From: Ciona intestinalis
Taxonomy: Eukaryota > Chordata > Ascidiacea > Phlebobranchia > Cionidae
Direction of reading: 5' to 3'
Length of the DNA: 64,000 nt
Assembly: GCF_000224145.3 (NCBI RefSeq)
Contig: NC_020167.2
Span: 2,371,611 to 2,435,610, forward strand
Shown: positions 1-12,778 of the stretch, one piece after another
How the letters are laid out: each line of letters opens with the position of its first letter
Numbering within the stretch: the first letter of the stretch is position 1
The notes under the pieces: generated by a model
The model's database searches: none
The model's input: the letters and a program-made list of their open reading frames with translations, nothing else
What the model was told of the DNA's origin: nothing
Program-made: the position numbers and the translations under genes

Positions 1-773
1 AGTTTTATTCAATAATCAGTAAATGTTTGTTTCGTTTTCTTTAATTTCTTGGTGCTTTTAAGTTTCTTTTCCTTTAACATTAATCCCCCCCAAATTTTTT
101 TTTTATCAAATTTCTTTTCCGTTTTTCTTGGTTATACACATTGTTTTGATTTAAGTTATTGAACAAAATAAACCTGAAGAAAAGGTTTTCACAAACGTTC
201 AGATACTGAATTTAAGCCTGCCACACAGATTTTCTACAGCACTATAGCCACATAAAATATCTGAAGCTATACAACTTTACCAGAAAAAATCAATCTCTAT
301 AATGATGAACGGCTAACTCAACTGGCATAATAAAATGCGTAATATGTCTAAATGCGATACGTGCTAATGTACTAAACGTCAAACAGTGTATTTCCGTTTG
401 GAAATTTACCTGAAAAAAAATTATTCAAAATTATCCCTAACTTCCGTATAGCCAGTAAGAGCATTTTGCCATGCTAATGGCGGATTCGCGTCGGTTCAAT
501 TTACAACACGTTTTTGGCGGCATGCCTCCTCTAGTGGTATATTAGTATCTCTATGATCCTAACAACCATAAGTCCATCACTATGTTTTTTCTACCGCTGT
601 GTGTCGCGCAATAGCTGGTATGCTAAAAACGTTCTTGAACAATAACATTTGAAAATTTTGATTTTTTAGTTATTTAGTTAAACAAGTATGTTTTAACAGT
701 CTGTTATTTCACGAAGTAACATTATTCATGATCATTTGCATGTAATTTATTCTTACTATGCAGATTAGGATAC
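1..773. other. Left-edge region, no supported gene
   Basis: AT-rich sequence upstream of the first recognisable exon. It may hold 5' exons or an intron of the ubiquitin-like-domain gene that follows: a short open stretch starts at ATG 471/477 and runs to about 532 before a possible GTATAT donor. Its phase does not join the exon at 764, so I did not accept it. Nothing else is recognisable. Confidence 0.5.
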
Positions 774-1358
774 TTGTTTAATGACAATGTGATGACATTA
801 GAAACTGAGGAGTATCTAAAAGAGCTGGAACAAATTGCAAGCTGTGATTTAGAGAAATGTGACATAACGTTGATAGAAAGTCTAAAAAGCATGTGGGAAA
901 CAGACACAGCTGAAACATTAGCAAATCAGGACAACCAAAAAGTTATCTTGAAGCTGTTTCTTCAAGATATGAAAGAAGAGGTTGGACCATTGCGATTTGA
1001 GTGTATGTCTTCATGGACTGGTCTAACAACAAAACAGAAGTTGTTCGAATTTTTTGGATTTCCAGTGAAATTTCAAAAGCTTATTGTAAATTCTTTATTG
1101 GTGGATAATCAAAGGACGTTAAAGTTTTATGGCATACCAAAACATACTAATAAATTAACAGTATTTCTCATTAAAAAGGGGGTTCGTGATTTAAATTTAA
1201 TTAATGGTGTTGTTGCTGGGACAGTAGACATATTGGGTGCAACTAATGCTGTGGCAGGGTTGATGAATCCACTAGCACCAACCTGTTCAAAATTTCTCCC
1301 ACTCGCTGAACCTGATACTTCTTCAGGCTCTGAATACCAAAGTTTAGACCATGAATAA
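764..1358 (+). CDS. HOIL-1L/SHARPIN-type ubiquitin-like domain protein, 3' exon
   Basis: This is the terminal exon of a protein whose C-terminal part looks like the ubiquitin-like domain of RBCK1 (HOIL-1L) and SHARPIN, the accessory subunits of the linear ubiquitin ligase LUBAC. The clues are the phrases FFGFPVKFQKLIVNSLLVDN and QRTLKFYGI, which follow the family pattern of a hydrophobic F-G-P segment, then W/L-V-x-x-x-L, then D-x-x-T-L-x-x-x-G. About 75 acidic, helical residues come first, and about 50 residues follow, ending in LDHE and a TAA stop. An acceptor (TATGCAG) lies just before position 764, and the frame is open from there in phase 2, so an upstream exon is likely. If the exon is initial, ATG 792 is the first methionine. 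No zinc finger (NZF) or RBR module follows. An AATAAA overlaps the stop region. The family assignment rests on my reading of a weak pattern and is tentative. Confidence 0.55.
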
Positions 1359-2877
1359 ATATATTTGCAATGTTTTTTTATTAATTTACTTTATATTTTT
1401 TTGTAGATGTCAGTCTTGTCACCTGTATAATGTTTTTTTTTGTACTGACTAGTGTTTTTATTACAAATTTTTGTTGTATTTGGGGTTTTAAAACAGATCT
1501 AGATTTTGCAACAGTAAAAGTGGTTTAAATTTTACTGTTATTGATCAGTATTGTATATCTAGGTAAAAGTAATACTGTAGTGTAGAAACATTATCCTTGT
1601 GGTACCTGTGTATGCCATCACCATTCTAAAAATAACCTATGTATGAAACTTTATTCCACAGCGTCACTTACATTGTGAGTAAATTAACTTTACTTCCTTG
1701 TTCCTGTTGTTGTTTAATCATGTATAACCAACAATTAAATCAGGAGACCTTAATGTAATTGCCATACCACCTTTAATATACCAATAATACTTTGGGGGTG
1801 ATTTTTTTTATTATGTATGGCTCATTAATGACCACTGGGTTTGAGCAATTGCCATTGAGTGTCTTTCCCAAGGACACATACGCCCCCAATGGTGACAGTG
1901 ACAAGCAACTCATTTTTTGCCACGGCGCTGGTAGTATTGGTACATAACTAACAAAATGGCATATGAATGGCAAAAGATATAAAAGTAAAACCCATTTTTA
2001 GCTGAAAGCTTGTGAATTCCCATGGTTTTATTATCTTTGCTGATACTTGTGGATCCCAATACTATATAATAATTGGCAGTTGTTGGTATTGTTCCTAAAA
2101 ATAAACAGCAACGAAAAGGTTTTCATTTTATTGCACTTACACAATTATAGTATAGATTAAAAACAAAAGGCTGATGGCGCAATTAATTGTAGCCTTAAAA
2201 TAACAAGCAGGCAAAGGATAACTAAAATTAACAACAGCATTAATAGGGTACCAAAGTTAAGAACTGTGAATGTGGAACGTTCGCTAACACTGAAATTTCA
2301 AAACAAAAACACATTTTAAATCAAGGTTTCACAATGAACAGTATTACAATCATTTTATTTTAATATTACTAAAAACAGAAAAAATGGCCCCGGTGAATGA
2401 GATAAGAAAACACCATGTAAATTGTCAGTAATGATTATTTTAGCAACAGTTTTACACTTTGGTTGAGCATTCTGTCTTGTTCTTTTCATTTGTTTATCAA
2501 AGCCCGACTGTGTTAAAACTGTGCTGAAATACTGGAAACAACAAATATACTGTGAGAGCATCAAACTCTACTCGCTACTACATAAAAAGAAGAAAATTGC
2601 AGCCCATTACGAGTAAACAATTAGTGAAGTCAAGTGTAAAAAGAATATAAAATGACAAAAATACATTCAATTATTCTAAAACACAGTTGATATTTAAAGA
2701 CAAAGTTATAAAAGCAGCAAATGCCCTTTACTCTACACAAGTAACTGCAAATTAGAAACATTTTTTTTAAATATGGAATAATCCTATTCATTGAGTTTGA
2801 GAAAAGCTAGGTAGTTGAGATTAATACAGTTCCTGTTGCTAATTGTTTTCTTAAGTATTTTAGCCGAAAAACTTTAT
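1359..2877. other. Convergent intergenic region
   Basis: This lies between the 3' ends of the ubiquitin-like-domain gene (+) and the SH3 gene (-), so it should hold both 3' UTRs. It contains a SINE fragment near 1.81-1.94 kb and otherwise AT-rich sequence. On the minus strand an AATAAA overlaps the end of the SH3 coding sequence near 2876. No further coding exon was seen. Confidence 0.6.
1808..1940 (-). repeat. tRNA-derived SINE, internal fragment
   Basis: The interval matches the middle of the full-length elements at 53.4 and 59.5 kb. The shared landmarks are the segment around TTAATGACCACTGGGTT, the GCAATTGCC motif and the ACACATACGCCCCCAATGG block. Both ends of the element are missing. 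Confidence 0.65.
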
Positions 2878-5800
2878 TTAAGACATTGCCACAAAATTGC
2901 TCGGAAAAATGCCCTTTTTCCCATTCAGACTACCTTGTAACCACTCTTCATTGATGCTCCCTGTAATAAAAAATAGAACATTAACACACTGTAGTGCATC
3001 TCTGAATAAAAATATATACTTAGTAAAAAAATGAAACATGATACTAACCTAAAATGTGGATAACATCATTTTGATGAAAGGTTAATTCTGTGTCATCTTG
3101 GCCAGTAAAAGAGTAACGAGCAACTGCAGTGGTGTTGACTTCAGATGGCAATTGTTTACAATGTAGATTAATATTGTTTGTATCTGCTATACTCTGTTCT
3201 AGTGGCAGCTGAGAACAGTCATGGTTAACAAAGTTAACAGGAAGTATTCCTAATATTCCTTCACACTTCGCTTTTACCCAATCAGAGTCGACACGAGAGA
3301 TAAGTTCAAGTTTATCTCCAGCTTTTACTGACAGTTCGTCTTCATTTTTCGCAACAAAATCATATTTTGCCCGCACACAGTTTGTATCTGTAGTGCTTAC
3401 ATGTTTGTCTTGTGTAAACTCAAATGGAGTTGGTAAATGCATGCCCATTGCTTTATCAACATCAAAAATAATATTGTTACTTTGGTTTGTATTGTAATGA
3501 TTCATGATAGCTACAGAGTTTGAATTGTTCTCATTATCTGAATTCGACTCAAGTTTTACAAACTTTTCTGGAAATGGACCTTCCTCACCCTCCTCATTTC
3601 TTCCAAAGAGTAACTCCTCATCAATTCGCTTCATGACTGTGATCTTCTCTCCACAAGAAAAAGAAAGGTCAGTAAAGTTTGTAGGAGTGTAATCTACAGT
3701 AGCAACATAATACATTTCACCGGTAATGTATTTCTTCATGCCGACATCAATCTGGACCTTTTTATCTTTATCAACCTTCATGGCAGCGACTTCGAGAATA
3801 CTTTTATCTTCTGTATCTACAGGACTGAGGGCAGGGCTTGTTGTTTCCTTCCACATAATCTTAGGTGGTCTGGTGGGTTTAGGCGGTGGGACTCTTTTAG
3901 TTGGTGACAAAATTGGATCTGTAGTTACAGCATTTGATGTTTCAGTATGATGTATGGGACTTCCCACTGCTTTAGGGCCGGTGGTTTGTTCATTTAATTG
4001 AACTAAAGTGGTTGGTTGTTTTGGTTTTGCTGGTGCTGGTCTCAATGGCTTTACCCTTGGTTTGTTTACAGGAGCTGCAGCAATTATAGGAGCATTAGAA
4101 TTTTGGTTGGAAGCAGGGTCCTCTGCTTGAAAAGATAAAAGATCCACCTCAGAAGATTTTCAACAGTTTGCTTATGCGCTTTTATCTTGTTTTGCAAAAC
4201 TGCTGGTATGGCTGGCCTCGGTGGTGGTTGACTTGGTTTACGCCTTTCTTGGTTTGGATTTGTGTCAGTGACTGTTTTATTTCTGGTAGGTTCCGGTGAC
4301 TCAGAAAGTGACAATAACTGGGTGGATTCTGTTGGACCAGTAGATTGTTGTTCTTGATGATACATTTCTTTCTCCATCCCATCAACACTAGTTCTAGGCT
4401 TGAAAATTCTCATTGATTTCTCTTTAAATTGAAGACTTTTTCGGCGAATAAGTTGCAGGCCCTTGTTGGTACTGTTTGACGATTTTTCACGCTTTATGAT
4501 AGCATTAGCACCAGGTGTGTGGTGGTCTTTAGATTTCCCAACAGGATATGTTTCTGGTATCGGCGGTGGTGCTTTGGGTTTGGGTGGAGGTGTCTTGGAA
4601 GCAGTCGCCCATCTGTTTTGTACATTTACTGGTTTTAATGGGACGTCACCAGATGAAGTTCTTTCTTCACTTTCAAAAACTGAGGAATCCTCTTCTATGT
4701 TTTTTCGTCTGACAGACTTACGAGGAGCAGCTTTTGGAGGCGGTGGTGGTTCTGGACGTTGACGCACACTCTCACTACGAGATTTTGGAACAGGTGGGGG
4801 TGGTGCTGCAGGTCTTTGCAGGGGTTCAATGTTGTTAGATGGGATACTTGTAGCTTGGGTCTTTTCAACAGGTGATGTGATGGTAGATTCGGAAGCAAAT
4901 CCAAAATCTAACAAACTATCTACAGCAGATGGTTTTTTGTTTTCAACATTTATGGATTCTTCAAAATCCTCATCTGGAGGACGAGATGTTGGGATTGGAG
5001 GAGGCTCTGAGAGCTGAAGAAGATTTTCCTCACTTGAGGCCAGAGACGATGGCGTGGTTTTTGTATTTTGAGGCAAAATTGTACGAGGTTTTGGTTTCAG
5101 AACTGGTTTAGGTGGTGACAGCGGTTTGTTCACTTTTGCGTAAACTGGTTCCAAGTTTTCTGAAGACTCTGACGACAAAACATCATCAATGGTAGGTGCG
5201 TTAAACAAAAACTCATCTGATGTTGGTGTGTTATCATGGCTATTGCTGGTAGAAGTACTGACCACAGTTTCCACTGGTTCTGGTGTTTCCACCTTTGTTG
5301 GTGTTGAATTGTTAAAACTTACACTCGCATATCCAAAATCTTCTAACACCTCATCCACGCTTGGGCTTACAGGCACCGCAGATTGAAGATTTGAAAAATC
5401 AGTAGTTGGCAAAGTGTGCTCTGGACTTGGATGCTTGATACTCGCATAACCAATGTCCTCGGAAAATTCTAGAATATTTGTAACTGGGGAAGGCTTAGGA
5501 GGAGGTGGTCTTCTTGGTCCTGCTGATGGGGGAGCAGGTGGAGGAGGCAACCTCCTTGTTTGCAATGGAGTAGGAAGGGATGGCGTGTTTCCTGGAAGAT
5601 CATCTTCGAAGAGGGATAACACATCATTTGTGCTTGATGGTGAGTGACTGGACATATCGACGTGTGAAGGTTGTGTAAGGACCTCCTCACTTCGTGATAA
5701 ACTACTTCCTAATTGAAGATCAACGTGGGTGTAATGTTCAGGGTTTGAAGTATCTGCTGCGTCAGAGTGGGCACCAGAGAAGCGTGCTATAAGTTCAGGC

Positions 5801-8800
5801 CTCTTGGGTGGGACTTTGGGTCTAGGGCGAACAGCAGGTGTAGTGGAGCCTAAAGTGGTTCCTTGGTTCTCTCTTGTGTTGGTCAGAAACTCTTGGACCG
5901 TGCAACGTGTTGTACTAACCTGTAAAACAGTAAAAACCAAGCTTAAGACAACACAGAGAGTGAGATGTGAGATAACCTCTATAAATAGACAAGGTGAATA
6001 GATCATAAAATATTTATATTGTGTCAGTCACTGTCAGATGGGAATATAATACAACATGTGACATGATGCAAAAAGTATGCACCAACAGAGGTTACATGCA
6101 TACTTCCATCCAAGCGGTAGTGTTTAATAATACCTTTCTTCTAATTCTCGGTGTAGGGACTGGAGTACGTTCTCCCTCTCTGACATATACAGATTGAGTA
6201 GAGGAATTGTTTGGACTTGAACCAGTTGGTGAAAAGTAAGCAACAACAGAGTTTGCTGTTTCAGCATGAGCATTGAGTCCTTCACTATTATTTTGGTTCG
6301 AGTTTCTGCTTGTACTTCTATAAGGAACTCTTTCAGAAAACCTTGTCTCCACAGATGTAGAGCAGAAGAAAACTTTGGGTTCAGTCTCTGAAGATTGGTT
6401 TCGTGAATTTAGCTCTGAATGATCCTCTTGATCAAAAATAACAAAATCAACTGGCAGAACTCTACTGGGTGGACTAGGTGCCGATTCTGGAAATAAAAAC
6501 AACACATTAAACTAACTTCCTTCATCACTAATTGTTTACCTAAAGTAAACAGACACATTCTGTGACCATAATAATCAAGGTCACTACTAATAACTCAGTA
6601 CTATTTAGCCCATACCAGTAATCTACCATGTTAACAGCAAGCTGATAACAAGTTTTGCATGTCAATACACACATAGTTGCGAAACACAAGCCCACAACTT
6701 CCTCATGTAAAGCATTGTCACACGCACGTAAAACTATCTTACGTCACAGCGCAAGTAAGCAGGAAATTAATCACTGCTACGTTACTCACTAGTTTAAGCA
6801 TAAAACTATAAGCTTATTTCCTTGTATAAACTAAAAATTTAAACTTTTTAACATAAGTCTGCATTTTACATTGACTGCTTTATGAACTAAAATCAAAACA
6901 TTTAAACTATTGCCTTGAATAAAGACCAACTAAATCCCAGAATCCAAATTTATACAAAACAAAATTTTTCCAAATTCATACAAGCCACCAATTTTACATT
7001 TGAAATCTTAAAATCACCATAAACACAACAATGTGAAACTATTGTCTTGGTTTGAATAAACCCAATTAACTTCCAAAGCCAATCATAACTGTGCCTGTTC
7101 CCTGTATTAGCTAAGCTGGTATATCTTTTAATGATTGTGCAAAGAGGTTGACAAACAACGCAAAGAATATTGTGACAGCGTTACATATTATGCTGTACTG
7201 CCTACTTCCTGTAAATCATTTATTGACGAAACAACAAATTTAACACATGCTTAAATATGCACTGTACCGGCAGTCACTTAGTAGTTAAAACTGCAGTGCA
7301 AACAAAACAACTTTCACTTTCCTCACATATTCCCTGTAGTTTATATCAACATACACCTACTGCTACAGTGAGTCTTGTTTCATAATATACAATTAACTGA
7401 AGTTGACAAGTGGCAGCAGTTGGTTTATTAATAACTCAATTCGTGATACACCAATAGCCGTGCATCATACATGCGGTTTTGTATTCAATAGGTTTTAAAA
7501 CTTTCTTTCCTGCCACAGGGCACATCCACATCTAGTTGCCTTTCTCTCACGCAGTAAAGCAGGTTTGTGGTGAAGCCAGCGTTCAATCTGTACTTGCTGC
7601 TATACCACTATTTTAACCAAGCACATTCTAAACCACTATCACAAGCTTATCACTGTAACTGAAGTATTGAAGAGTCTTAATAATTGATGCAAGTGCCTCT
7701 TAAAAAACCTGTTAATTCTTTGTCACTCTCTTACACTGTTGTACATACCATAGAATTATTTTTCTTTTATAGAAACAAGTGATCATTAATAAATAATGAT
7801 TATTATGATAAATGTTATAACTTATAATTAATATAATATAATCCAACATCCTTTGAAAGACAATTCATTATTTTCACTAATCCTTTTATGGCACTTACAT
7901 TAACAAACGGCGGATTAAAATTTAACCAATTACCTGGAACTGGCATTTCAAGTTCAATGGCGCTGGTGTTAGTGGGAGTCGATTTAATCGCTTCATCGTA
8001 GCTTGGTGGCGCCTCCGGTGGAATGTGGCTTCCCTTTGCACCATCAGCAAAAGCAGGGTGTTGATTCATTGGTTGTGAAGATATGATTGTAATTTCAGGA
8101 CGCTGTCGTCTCCTCATGCTTCGACGGGTGCTTTGTCTTCGTGATGGTTTGTTTCTTCTCCTCATTTCAACTTCACCCTCGCTACCCCTGTTTACAAACG
8201 AAATGTTATAACATGATTACATGAACTCACTTATTTTAAATGACTGTTGTTTTGCAGCTTATAAATTCGAGTTTTTAACTTGATCTTCGCTATGGTATGT
8301 GAAGTAAAAATGCTGGCAAGAGAAATGTTGTCCAACACTGTCTGTGTGAGTACAATCACACACTGCTTGTGTATCATTTAAATCTTTCCTCCAGACAGTT
8401 GGATAAGTTTATGAAATGACAATCCGGTTATTTACGCTACATCTGTTATAACTAAGAATTTAATAGATAATTGCATTAAAGGATGATGATAATTTAAAAT
8501 TAAACAGCTTATAAAACAGTATGAGGAAAATGAAAATAATCCTCCACACAGAATAATCAGTATACAAATTAAATAAAATCAGTTCACTGAAAAGGCTAGT
8601 GGGGTAAAGTCATTTGAAATCACCAGAATTACGAAATTAAAGAAACTCACCTTCGTATCGGCACTGGATGAGAATCTTCATATCTGGGTGGGGAAACAGG
8701 AGATTCCCCGAGAGAGACTGAAGATGGTGTTTGGTTTAGAGTTCTCCTATTTCAATATAAAGAAGATAAATACATTTATTTTATTTTTTTTCAAGCATTA

Positions 8801-9148
8801 TGTATTTTAAAATTTGAATGATATAGAGAACCTCATTGGTTAATGTGTTAATGTTTTCTGGCTCTGCTTGTTATTATAGCCACCAAACAGCAGGGTTAAG
8901 GTGTTTTAAATTAAAAACCAAAATGGTATATCAGATACAGTCTCTGTGTGGCCCTGTTTTAAAAATTAGGATGTCACTCCCGTAAACCTGACATTACGCC
9001 TACGCCATGTATCTTAAACAATGCCAATTAAAACAACTTACTGAGGAGAGATGGTTGGTGGGGGTGGTCTTGGTGGAGCTACTCTGTTTGGTTTTGTTGT
9101 ATCTGACATCGTAGAGACGGGTGACCTGCTGTTTAGACTGCAAGCCAT
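2878..9148 (-). CDS. SH3D19-like proline-rich triple-SH3 adaptor
   Basis: Seven coding exons (high to low): 9148-9042, 8746-8651, 8187-7934, 6486-6134, 5919-4150, 4149-3049, 2960-2878. The start ATG at 9148 directly follows an in-frame TAA. The product is about 1254 residues. The first ~860 are proline-rich, with PPRY and PPSY (WW-domain ligand) motifs in exons 2-3 and many PPPP/PxxP tracts. Three SH3 domains follow, near residues 1005-1060, 1118-1175 and 1200-1254; the last is split by intron 6 and ends in FPSNFVAMS. SH3D19 (EVE-1/EBP) has this layout and acts as an endocytic/ADAM-binding scaffold; vertebrate forms carry five SH3 domains. All junction phases agree except at about 4150, where the frame shifts inside what looks like one continuous exon: with one extra base, NLL runs into EVDLLSFQ and the total divides by three. 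I read this as a missing base in the sequence. The splicing alternative is a poor 44-nt intron. Confidence 0.85.
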
Positions 9149-10088
9149 TTATTGCCAACTCTTCAATACATTGTCATGAATCTGGTTTTACAATGAAGTT
9201 TATGAAACAGTCTTGAACCTAATGAAGAAATGAAAGTTAGTGAATAACCTTTTTACACTTAAATAATTGCACCGATGACAATTACATTGCACGACGATTA
9301 GGAAATTTGAAGATGGGAAGTAAACCTACGATCTTTCACAAACACACAGCTCTTAAAAATTCATTTTTTGTAAAAAACTTTAATAAAGCATAAAAAAGGG
9401 ATGTATATATATAGTATCTAATTGTAAAGGATTGTGTTTTTGAATATAAACTGCGTTCCGATGCTGTTTCAAAGTAATAACGGGATGCGCTCAATCATTT
9501 GGTATAAAATATTGATTACAAAAAAAAGGTTTGTGAAATAAAACATGAAACACAACACCTTTTACTTAACTTTCTTTTGTTTACTTAATCACCTCTACTT
9601 TTCTATAAAATCAGTAAATAAAAAATAGCTAAAGTTCATTGATTTGGACAATGGAAAATTAAACTATAAAAGACAATGATGTTGCAACTATTACATCAAA
9701 CATACATATCCCTCTTGAAACAAATGAATGCGTCATACTGAATATATAGTTGAAAATGCTTCCCCATATCAAAACTATATTCCACTAATCTATTGCATTT
9801 GCATACATAGGTGATTACTACAGTCGAATACAGCACACTAAAAAAGATTCCCAAAACAGCTACAAGAAATACAGAACTTTGTGCAAAGTAATTAAAAAAA
9901 AATTAGTATTATTTTATAAAAAATGTAAGTTTGTAGCGAAAAAGGCAGTTGCCTAGTGTAAGATTAAGTACAAATTATAGAACATCTTGGTTTAAATTTA
10001 ATGGCGGTAATGCTAGATGAATTGGTAAATAATCGCAGCGTTTGCTTTACAGCATTTTGGACCTGGAATGTATAAATTGTGTAAGATT
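9149..10088. other. Intergenic, same-strand gene spacer
   Basis: This spacer runs from the 3' end of the TBC gene to the start of the SH3 gene, both on the minus strand. It should hold the TBC 3' UTR (several TTTATT/AATAAA-like motifs on the minus strand) and the promoter or 5' UTR of the SH3 gene. No coding exon or repeat was recognised. Confidence 0.5.
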
Positions 10089-11990
10089 TTAATGAGGTTT
10101 CTGTGAATGTCTACTTTTGTTTGAAGAATTCTTTTTCCGCCTACCTTTAGGTAGGCTTAAACCAGTGTCCTGGATCTGAACAGATTTAACAGTGGCAGCT
10201 GTAATTGGTAACTTAGTTTGCTTCCGCCCAACGAGAAGATGATTCATCACAACTGGAATGTCAATTGGGTTCGTTGACATTCCGACGTTTCGTTTTTCTT
10301 TTGAAGGTTTCCCATAAACAAGGTGAGCGTTAAGTTGACGTTGGCGTATCGTCATGTATTGATGTTTGAGGGCAGCAATGTTGGTTGACATCCTTTCTGA
10401 CATCATGCTGTTGTGTTGATGGTGGGATTCCGTCATCTTTAAACGACTTGGCAATTGCTCCAGGCTTTGTTGCTTCATTGATTTCATTTTAGGGTTGGTT
10501 GGGGACAGGGGAACAGTGGACGTTAAACCAGTGAAGCAGAAAAATGGAGGCTCTTCCAAATTACTTATATTAGTTGAAGTGTTGCGTGAGATTCCATCCT
10601 GGGTTTCATCAGCACTTCTATCATCTGAGTTTTCTGCAGCAAATGGGGTGATGTTGTATGTGTATTTTTCACGAAGCTGACTTAGATGAGGAAAAGGAAA
10701 GCTTGTGATTCTATACGCCAATCGAATGATGTCATCGGCTAAAACCAACTTTCCTATAACTGCACTCTGCATCAGCTCAGCCATAGCACAGTAGAATTCA
10801 TCAGCAGATTGAGCCTCACCCACCTTTTCGCCAAGTTTTGCCCAAATGGCAAGCGCGACCCTCATTAAGATTTCGTTGCCATCTAACATAATGCAATCCC
10901 AAATCCTTAGCACAGTTTCAGGGGGCAAGCAAGTGGCAAAGAGTGTAAGAAACCATTGCATTGTGAAGACATTGGTTAAAGGAGGTTCATAACTTGAACT
11001 ATTTTCATTTGCTTCCTTTTGCAAACTGTCTAAATGTTTAGACAATTGCGGAAGACGAGCTCTAAGCAGATCACGGAACACTGCCATGTCAACTGACAAA
11101 GCTTGAAGGTTATTTGCGAAGTAATTTTCCGGTAACACCCCATCCACAAGATGCACCATTATTTTAAATGCTGCTATCTCATCCCCACCTGTTACATGCA
11201 GGATTAATGAGGCAAGGACATTGAAACCTTGACAGTAGCCCACCGCTTGATTCCACCTTGCATATGCTAGCAACACTCGCTTTAAAACCATCTGGTTCTC
11301 ATAATTGCTACTCGAGTCAATTCCAGCATAGCCAGTTCTATGCAGGTCTTTAACGATTTGGTTTCCCAAGTTTTCATCATTCTCACAAATCCTATCACTA
11401 AATGTTCGGCTTATAGTTGCTTTCCAGTCTTCATTGGGAAATTTCCTATCCAAGTAATTCTCCGCAAGACACAGCCAAATTTTCTTTCTCCAGCAATTGG
11501 GAAGTCCATTGGGAAGTCTTACCAGTGCCCGTAGTGCATCATACCACTGTTTGAAACCTTCCTCTCCTGATTGCGGCTCCAAGTTGAACTTTAAATTGGC
11601 ATCCACTCTTCGTTTTTGTGATGTGGCTTGAAGAACTGCAGTGATTGTGTCGCAGAACTTTTTATGTTTATCTTTCAGTCGATTTCTTTGCTTCAACTGC
11701 CGCACTAGTTTGGCTGACATGACGCTGATTCTTTCATCAAGCTCTGATTTTATCCCGAGCAGAGTTTCTGGGTCTGCGGACTCCAGAAAAGACTTCTGTA
11801 ATTTCCTGTCTGCTTGCTGGTGTTTATCAGCTTCGGTAAAGGTTTGAGATTGACTGAAAATTCCATCAGATAAACATGAGGTCTCAGTGGAGCTGTCAAA
11901 TTGCTTTTGAAATTGGTACCGATTGTATATTTCACTGAGAAGACTTTGTACCATAACAGCATTTCCTGTCGTGTGTGCTTGCTGAAGCAT
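10089..11990 (-). CDS. TBC1D30-like Rab GTPase-activating protein, intronless
   Basis: This is a single uninterrupted 633-residue reading frame. The ATG at 11990 is preceded in frame by TGA two codons earlier. Residues ~70-130 form a basic, heptad-like helical segment. The TBC (Rab-GAP) domain spans about 155-390 and keeps the catalytic dual finger: arginine 218 in IVKDLHRTG and glutamine 254 in GYCQGFN. The stretch LKRVLLAYARWNQAVGYCQG is characteristic of TBC1D30, which in vertebrates is linked to Rab8 and primary cilium length. The C-terminal ~170 residues are low-complexity and basic, without a recognised domain; human TBC1D30 is longer there. The oddity is the lack of introns in a neighbourhood where every other long gene is split, which suggests intron loss or an old retrocopy. 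It is divergent from ACSF3, with about 790 bp between starts. Confidence 0.88.
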   Translation of the reverse strand: MLQQAHTTGNAVMVQSLLSEIYNRYQFQKQFDSSTETSCLSDGIFSQSQTFTEADKHQQADRKLQKSFLESADPETLLGIKSELDERISVMSAKLVRQLKQRNRLKDKHKKFCDTITAVLQATSQKRRVDANLKFNLEPQSGEEGFKQWYDALRALVRLPNGLPNCWRKKIWLCLAENYLDRKFPNEDWKATISRTFSDRICENDENLGNQIVKDLHRTGYAGIDSSSNYENQMVLKRVLLAYARWNQAVGYCQGFNVLASLILHVTGGDEIAAFKIMVHLVDGVLPENYFANNLQALSVDMAVFRDLLRARLPQLSKHLDSLQKEANENSSSYEPPLTNVFTMQWFLTLFATCLPPETVLRIWDCIMLDGNEILMRVALAIWAKLGEKVGEAQSADEFYCAMAELMQSAVIGKLVLADDIIRLAYRITSFPFPHLSQLREKYTYNITPFAAENSDDRSADETQDGISRNTSTNISNLEEPPFFCFTGLTSTVPLSPTNPKMKSMKQQSLEQLPSRLKMTESHHQHNSMMSERMSTNIAALKHQYMTIRQRQLNAHLVYGKPSKEKRNVGMSTNPIDIPVVMNHLLVGRKQTKLPITAATVKSVQIQDTGLSLPKGRRKKNSSNKSRHSQKPH

Positions 11991-12778
11991 TGTGCATCAG
12001 TTTGTACAGGAAATATTTACAAATTACACCAGTTTATCAGTAAAACTAATAGCCTTGTACAAAAATATAAAATCAACATTAAGTACAATAAATGAACGTG
12101 CGAAAATTAATATATGGCTTACTAACTGGCAACACTATTAACCAAACAAACAAAGAGCACTCATATGAAATTATGATAACAAATACTGAGATTTCAGACG
12201 TTAAACAGAAATTGATCGTTTCTCCATGAAAAATCAAAGAAAATTGATGTAACATCAAATGAACAATACGCCTAACTATAAACTCACACTGACTTGGCTT
12301 TAGCGTCGGCGACGGGTAATGAGAATTTAATTTCTTTCTAAAGGATTCTGTGATGACTGATATCAGGTGTTGCCTGGCGTGTGACGTCATTTTCAAAGAA
12401 GCACGCTGAATTTGACTATGAGCAAATGATAAACTTTGTTCATATTTAAGTGAAAACTAAAACAATATATTTTGCACGTGTCAAATAATTAAAAATGATA
12501 AAATTTAACTTAAATGTTCAAATACAGATCACTAAAAAGAACTATAAGCATACCTTATAAGATGTTTATAGTCTCTTAGCAAAAAGGTAATGGTAAACGG
12601 GAAATCCCCCTCGGTACTGTTTTCTTATTACAGTATGTTATGCTGCTTTCCAAGTATATATGTGGGGGATGTATTTAAATTCCTCACACTCTTGTTGTTG
12701 AATATACTTCTTGGTGATAGTGAAAAATCCTACCTTATGTTTCTTCTTACCTAGGATGTCAAAGCACAATATTTAAAA
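11991..12778. promoter_or_regulatory. Divergent intergenic region, TBC1D30-like / ACSF3
   Basis: The two genes are transcribed away from each other, so this 788-bp interval should carry both promoters. I see no repeat and no convincing core element. A CCTAG just before 12754 could be an acceptor for a 5' UTR intron or for trans-splicing to the ACSF3 message. Confidence 0.4.

Noticed and set aside
4463-5690. Open frames on the opposite strand of the SH3 gene
   Set aside because: They are antisense to proline-rich codons (CCx), which give glycine/valine-rich readings without stops; no domain or start context supports them.
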